Below, one piece after another: positions 42,788 to 45,864 of a stretch of DNA of 45,864 nucleotides (position 1 is the first letter of the stretch; each line of letters starts with the position of its first letter). The stretch comes from Burkholderiales bacterium. Its GTDB lineage: Bacteria > Pseudomonadota > Gammaproteobacteria > Burkholderiales > Burkholderiaceae_C. The stretch covers positions 1 through 45,864 of the forward strand of contig JACPOI010000027.1 in the NCBI GenBank assembly GCA_016185015.1, written 5' to 3'. Both the position numbers and the translations under genes were made by a program. The notes below the pieces were generated by a model. The model was not told the DNA's origin and did not search any database. It saw only the letters and a program-made list of their open reading frames with translations.

Positions 42788-43360
42788 ATGAGTTCGCACT
42801 TCACCGTCATCTATGACGCCTGCGTGCTCTATCCGGCACCGCTGCGCGACCTGCTGATGCATCTGGCGCTGTCGGATCTGTACCGGGCGCGCTGGAGCGA
42901 CATGATCCACGACGAGTGGACGCGCAATGTCCTGGCCAGCCGACCTGACTTGACCCAAGACCAGCTGAACCGGACGCGCCAGCTGATGAACGCCCACGTG
43001 CGGGACAGTCTGGTCACCGGATTCGAGTACCTGATTCCGTCGATGAACTTGCCTGATCCGGACGACCACCACGTGGCGGCGGCCGCCATCCACGCCGGTG
43101 CCAGCCTGATCGTGACTTTCAACCTGAAGGACTTCCCGGCAGAGGCGCTCAAGCCCTACAACCTCGCGGCCCAGCACCCGGATGATTTCATCGTTGATCT
43201 TCTGGATCTGCATCCCGCAGGCGTGCTGGAAGCCGCAGCCAGTCACCGGCGCTCACTGAAGAACCCGCCCAAGACGGCGGACGAATACCTCGACACCCTG
43301 CTGGCGCAGGGTTTGACTCAATCGGTGGCGGTCATGCGCCAATGGACTGTGGCCATGTGA
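42788..43360 (+). CDS. PIN-domain toxin-like nuclease
   Basis: I choose ATG 42788 (190 aa), 4 bp after the antitoxin stop. PIN acidic residues are present: VIYDACVLYP (D10), HDEW (E43), PDPDDHHVAAA (D92/D93) and VTFNLKDFP (N112, D115). PIN toxins cleave RNA, often tRNA or mRNA. The C-terminus is longer than minimal VapC-type toxins, with a helical tail after residue 140. Pairing with the HTH protein supports a type II system. Confidence 0.85.
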   Translation: MSSHFTVIYDACVLYPAPLRDLLMHLALSDLYRARWSDMIHDEWTRNVLASRPDLTQDQLNRTRQLMNAHVRDSLVTGFEYLIPSMNLPDPDDHHVAAAAIHAGASLIVTFNLKDFPAEALKPYNLAAQHPDDFIVDLLDLHPAGVLEAAASHRRSLKNPPKTADEYLDTLLAQGLTQSVAVMRQWTVAM

Positions 43361-43379
43361 ACGGCCGAAGGGAGACTGC

Positions 43380-45626
43380 ATGGGCAAAAAGACCCTGACC
43401 AACGCGCACTGCCTGCTTGATCTGATCGAGAAGGTCCCGGCTTCAGTCATCAAGGCCTTCAGCGGGCTGCCCGAATGCCGGGCTCTTGCCATTGGCTTCG
43501 ACTGGTCGCAGGATGCTGATGCGCTGCCTGTCGCCCTGGTCGAACACGTCAGGCACCTGCGCAAAGACCAGCGTGATCCCGCCGAACGCGAAGCGCTGCG
43601 CGTCCTGCGTCTTGCATCCCCTCGCGGAGCGCAAATCCTCACGACCGTCGCCGATCAGCTCAACGACAACGACCTGATCGCCGTTTTCATGGCCCAGGAC
43701 GGCGGCGAGATCGGTCGATCGGTCTGGATGCGCACCCACTCCGACGAGGCGGCACGGCTGTTCGATGTCGCCGAGTCGATCCTGAACACCGGCGACCTCC
43801 GAGGCAACAAGCGCCTCTACGATGCCTTTGACGTGCCATGCGACGACGCACCTCCCTTCATCTGGAACGACTCCGTCAAGAAGGAGCTGGAAGCGCAGCT
43901 CACCAGCGCGATGCGTCTGGGCGAGCCCTGCGAGGTGGTCTACGTGCCGCTGGCCGATGAGAAGAAGAACGGCGACACGAAGACCATTCATTACCTCGTT
44001 GTCCGGTTCGCCGGGGATCAGGTGACCGCAGTGCAAGTGGTCAACCGCAACCGCAAGAGCTTCTGCTACTTCCCGGCACGCGACGCCACGCTGGTCTACG
44101 CGCCGGATCGCAAGGTGGTCGAGGTCTATGCACATACCCTGTCGACGCGCGCTCCGCTGGCGAATGTGCTGTCCAAGCACGGTTTCAAGGCCCCATTGTC
44201 GAATCGTCCTCTGAACCGGTCGCGGTACGACCTGTCCCGGTTCGCGCTGCCTCTGAAGGACGAGAAGCCGCGCCTGGATGGCGTAAAGGTCGAGCGCCTT
44301 TACCTGACCGAAGCCAAGGCCCTGCTGGGACATTCAACAGACGCCGTGTCGTTGCACATCGACAGCGGCACGGAACTTCACGAGGTCATCAATGAACGTT
44401 GGAGCAACCATCCGTTCTCTCAGCCGGGAGCCATCCTCGGCGTGACGCTGGTGGCCGATCTGGTGTTCGAGGGTGAAACCGCCGAAACGCCGCTGTCCAT
44501 CGTGCTGGCGGAACCCGGTCGATGCAGCCTGCAGGGAGAGAAAGACCTGCGGCTGCGGGAAGCCGGGACGCAACTGCTCGAAGCGTTGGGCGTCCTCAAG
44601 CCGCTGCACCCGGGCTCAGGTATCGACGATCCGAACCTTGTCGTGCAGGTGGCGCGGCTGCTCGAATGCGCGACCAGTCCGATGGACGGCTTCGCCCTGG
44701 CAAAGCTGGGGATCGACATCGACCGCTTCGAGGACGAGGGCATCATCACCGAGGGCGACCGGATCACGGAGAAGGTGGTCGATCTGGCCGACGGTGAGCG
44801 GTTCAGCGTCCAACTGGAGCGCTGCGCCGATGCCAACCAGGTGCGCTACCGCGACCCGCTCACGGGCACCGACGTGATCTTGCCCGCCAAACATGCACGG
44901 CGCTGGAAAGTGCATCTGAACTGGCTGCGCGAGGAGATCATCACGGCCCTGGGCACAGCACTGCAGGGTGTGCGCGGCAAGCACCTGGATGAAGAGCCTG
45001 TTTTCTTGGGCGAACTCGACATCGATGGGCATGCCGTCGCGCTGTACTTCGCTGCGAAGATGTCCAGCGAGCGGCAATACGCCCGAGTCGATACAGCCTT
45101 GCGACTGCATCCTCGCCCCGTTCCCGGCATCGTGCTGACGACGGCATCGATTCCGTTCCCGTTCGCCGGGACGAATGTGGTGATCCCCATCGAGGATGTG
45201 GTGTCGCCCACTGGTGCGAAAACGGCCATCGACACGACCCGCCTCAAGGTCGCGTATCGCCATGGGCAGTTGGCAGCCATGGGCGGAACCTCGGTGAGTT
45301 TGAAGGTGTCCGCCGACGGGCATGCCGCCGTGCTGTACATCCCAGGAAAAGCTCCTTGGAGAATCACCGGCAAGGGCAAGATCACCGTGCTGCAGCGCTT
45401 GGTCGATGCCTACGCGGCAGGCACACACGTGAACACCAAGAAGCTGATGGAGGACACGGGATGCCTGTCGCCTACCAATCTGTTCTCCAAGGCGTCGCCT
45501 TGGAAAGGCTACCTGGCCAAAGTCAATGGCGCGCACGCATGGCAGTTGAATCTGCCAATCCTTGACACCCCAGTCGATGATGACGACGACAAGGTCGTGG
45601 CGGAAGAGGCTGCATTGACCAGCTGA
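43380..45626 (+). CDS. 748-residue protein of unknown function, third gene of the PIN operon
   Basis: It starts at ATG 43380, 19 bp after the PIN gene, with AAGGGAGA upstream. No Walker, nuclease, protease or membrane motif could be recognised. The N-terminal 160 residues are helical; 190-300 is beta-rich (YLVVRFAGDQVTAVQVVNRN, then KVVEVYAHTLS); the C-terminus has SLKVSADGHAAVLYIPGK and a final acidic tail (DDDDDK). It is a large addition to an otherwise ordinary two-gene toxin-antitoxin layout. Function not known; do not infer from position alone. Confidence 0.75.
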   Translation: MGKKTLTNAHCLLDLIEKVPASVIKAFSGLPECRALAIGFDWSQDADALPVALVEHVRHLRKDQRDPAEREALRVLRLASPRGAQILTTVADQLNDNDLIAVFMAQDGGEIGRSVWMRTHSDEAARLFDVAESILNTGDLRGNKRLYDAFDVPCDDAPPFIWNDSVKKELEAQLTSAMRLGEPCEVVYVPLADEKKNGDTKTIHYLVVRFAGDQVTAVQVVNRNRKSFCYFPARDATLVYAPDRKVVEVYAHTLSTRAPLANVLSKHGFKAPLSNRPLNRSRYDLSRFALPLKDEKPRLDGVKVERLYLTEAKALLGHSTDAVSLHIDSGTELHEVINERWSNHPFSQPGAILGVTLVADLVFEGETAETPLSIVLAEPGRCSLQGEKDLRLREAGTQLLEALGVLKPLHPGSGIDDPNLVVQVARLLECATSPMDGFALAKLGIDIDRFEDEGIITEGDRITEKVVDLADGERFSVQLERCADANQVRYRDPLTGTDVILPAKHARRWKVHLNWLREEIITALGTALQGVRGKHLDEEPVFLGELDIDGHAVALYFAAKMSSERQYARVDTALRLHPRPVPGIVLTTASIPFPFAGTNVVIPIEDVVSPTGAKTAIDTTRLKVAYRHGQLAAMGGTSVSLKVSADGHAAVLYIPGKAPWRITGKGKITVLQRLVDAYAAGTHVNTKKLMEDTGCLSPTNLFSKASPWKGYLAKVNGAHAWQLNLPILDTPVDDDDDKVVAEEAALTS

Positions 45627-45655
45627 CGCTCGAACGGCCATTGCCCTGCGTTGCC

Positions 45656-45671
45656 ATCCTCTTCGGAGGAT
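45656..45671 (+). terminator. UUCG-tetraloop hairpin after the PIN operon
   Basis: ATCCTC pairs with GAGGAT around TTCG, the extra-stable C(UUCG)G tetraloop. It lies 30 bp after the stop of the 748-aa gene. There is no T tract, so it may stabilise the mRNA 3' end or act as a Rho-assisted terminator. Confidence 0.5.
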
Positions 45672-45787
45672 CAGGCTCACCATCCCTGACGGTTGCAATT
45701 CCTCGGAGCCGTCATGAAGAACCTGCCTCTCTTGAAATCTGAGTGGGTAAGCTGACGCCATTTTTATCAACCTGGACGACCGAATTG

Positions 45788-45864
45788 ATGACTGCCAAGC
45801 TGTTTGAAGCTGCCCTTGGGATTGCACCGCCGTGGACAGTTGCATCGGTTGATTTCGATGAGAC
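45788..45864 (+). CDS. ISL3-family transposase, N-terminal fragment (cut by window edge)
   Basis: ATG 45788 begins MTAKLFEAALGIAPPWTVAS, continuing VDFDE, the usual N-terminus of ISL3-type transposases in proteobacteria. Only 25 codons are in the window. A left inverted repeat may lie near 45754-45765 (GGGTAAGCTGAC), but its partner is outside. Confidence 0.7.
   Translation, partial: MTAKLFEAALGIAPPWTVASVDFDE

Noticed and set aside
1-45864. tRNA or rRNA genes
   Set aside because: No cloverleaf-like TTCGAnnC arms with paired ends or rRNA-like sequence recognised on reading; a covariance search was not possible.

Overview
The window is high-GC proteobacterial DNA. The style of the genes and the start of an ISL3-type transposase at the right edge fit a beta- or gammaproteobacterium best, but no housekeeping gene is present to settle the host. 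Nearly all of it is mobile or defence DNA: a defence operon, a lambda-type siphovirus prophage, a toxin-antitoxin-like operon and the edge of an insertion sequence.

Region 1 (1-4578, + strand) is a compact operon: the 3' part of a Z1-domain protein, a DUF4420 PD-(D/E)XK protein, a Vsr-type mismatch endonuclease, a ComEC-like metallo-beta-lactamase-fold hydrolase and a predicted four-helix membrane protein. Z1, DUF4420 and Vsr are known companions in modification-linked defence loci. The hydrolase plus membrane protein at the end is the less familiar part.

Region 2 (about 4600-29663, - strand, read right to left) is the structural half of the phage in clear lambda order: small and large terminase, two fibre-like inserts, gpW, portal, S49 protease with nested scaffold, gpD, gpE capsid, head-tail connectors, tail tube, G/GT-type chaperones with a T7 slippery tract, tape measure, tail tip and fibre proteins, then holin and GH24 lysozyme. 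The lysozyme frame runs 94 bp into the 3' end of the membrane-protein gene of region 1, so the phage/flank junction looks like a recombination or deletion joint.

Region 3 (29716-31056, + strand) has three small genes (DUF6900, DUF3489, unknown). Each is preceded, 65-67 nt before its start codon, by the same bipartite 28-bp leader (10 bp, N6, 12 bp). This modular gene-plus-leader array is one of the two strongest unexplained signals.

Region 4 (31020-42093, - strand) is the DNA-metabolism half of the phage: two tandem ParB-methyltransferase fusions (DPPY and SPPY types), DUF6362, a RuvC-like resolvase, a P4-type primase-helicase, a Cas4/AddB-like four-cysteine nuclease, a zinc protein, a P63C protein with a likely frameshift, a candidate ssDNA-binding protein, a Sak4-like ATPase and an AlpA-like regulator. 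Between the primase and resolvase genes lies a 100-bp nested palindrome, a candidate replication origin, cruciform or composite operator. No integrase or CI-type repressor is visible.

Region 5 (42094-45864, + strand) is an operon driven by a strong sigma70-like promoter embedded in three 9-bp direct repeats: an HTH antitoxin-like protein, a PIN-domain toxin and a 748-residue protein of unknown function. It ends in a UUCG hairpin, followed by the start of an ISL3-type transposase cut by the window edge.
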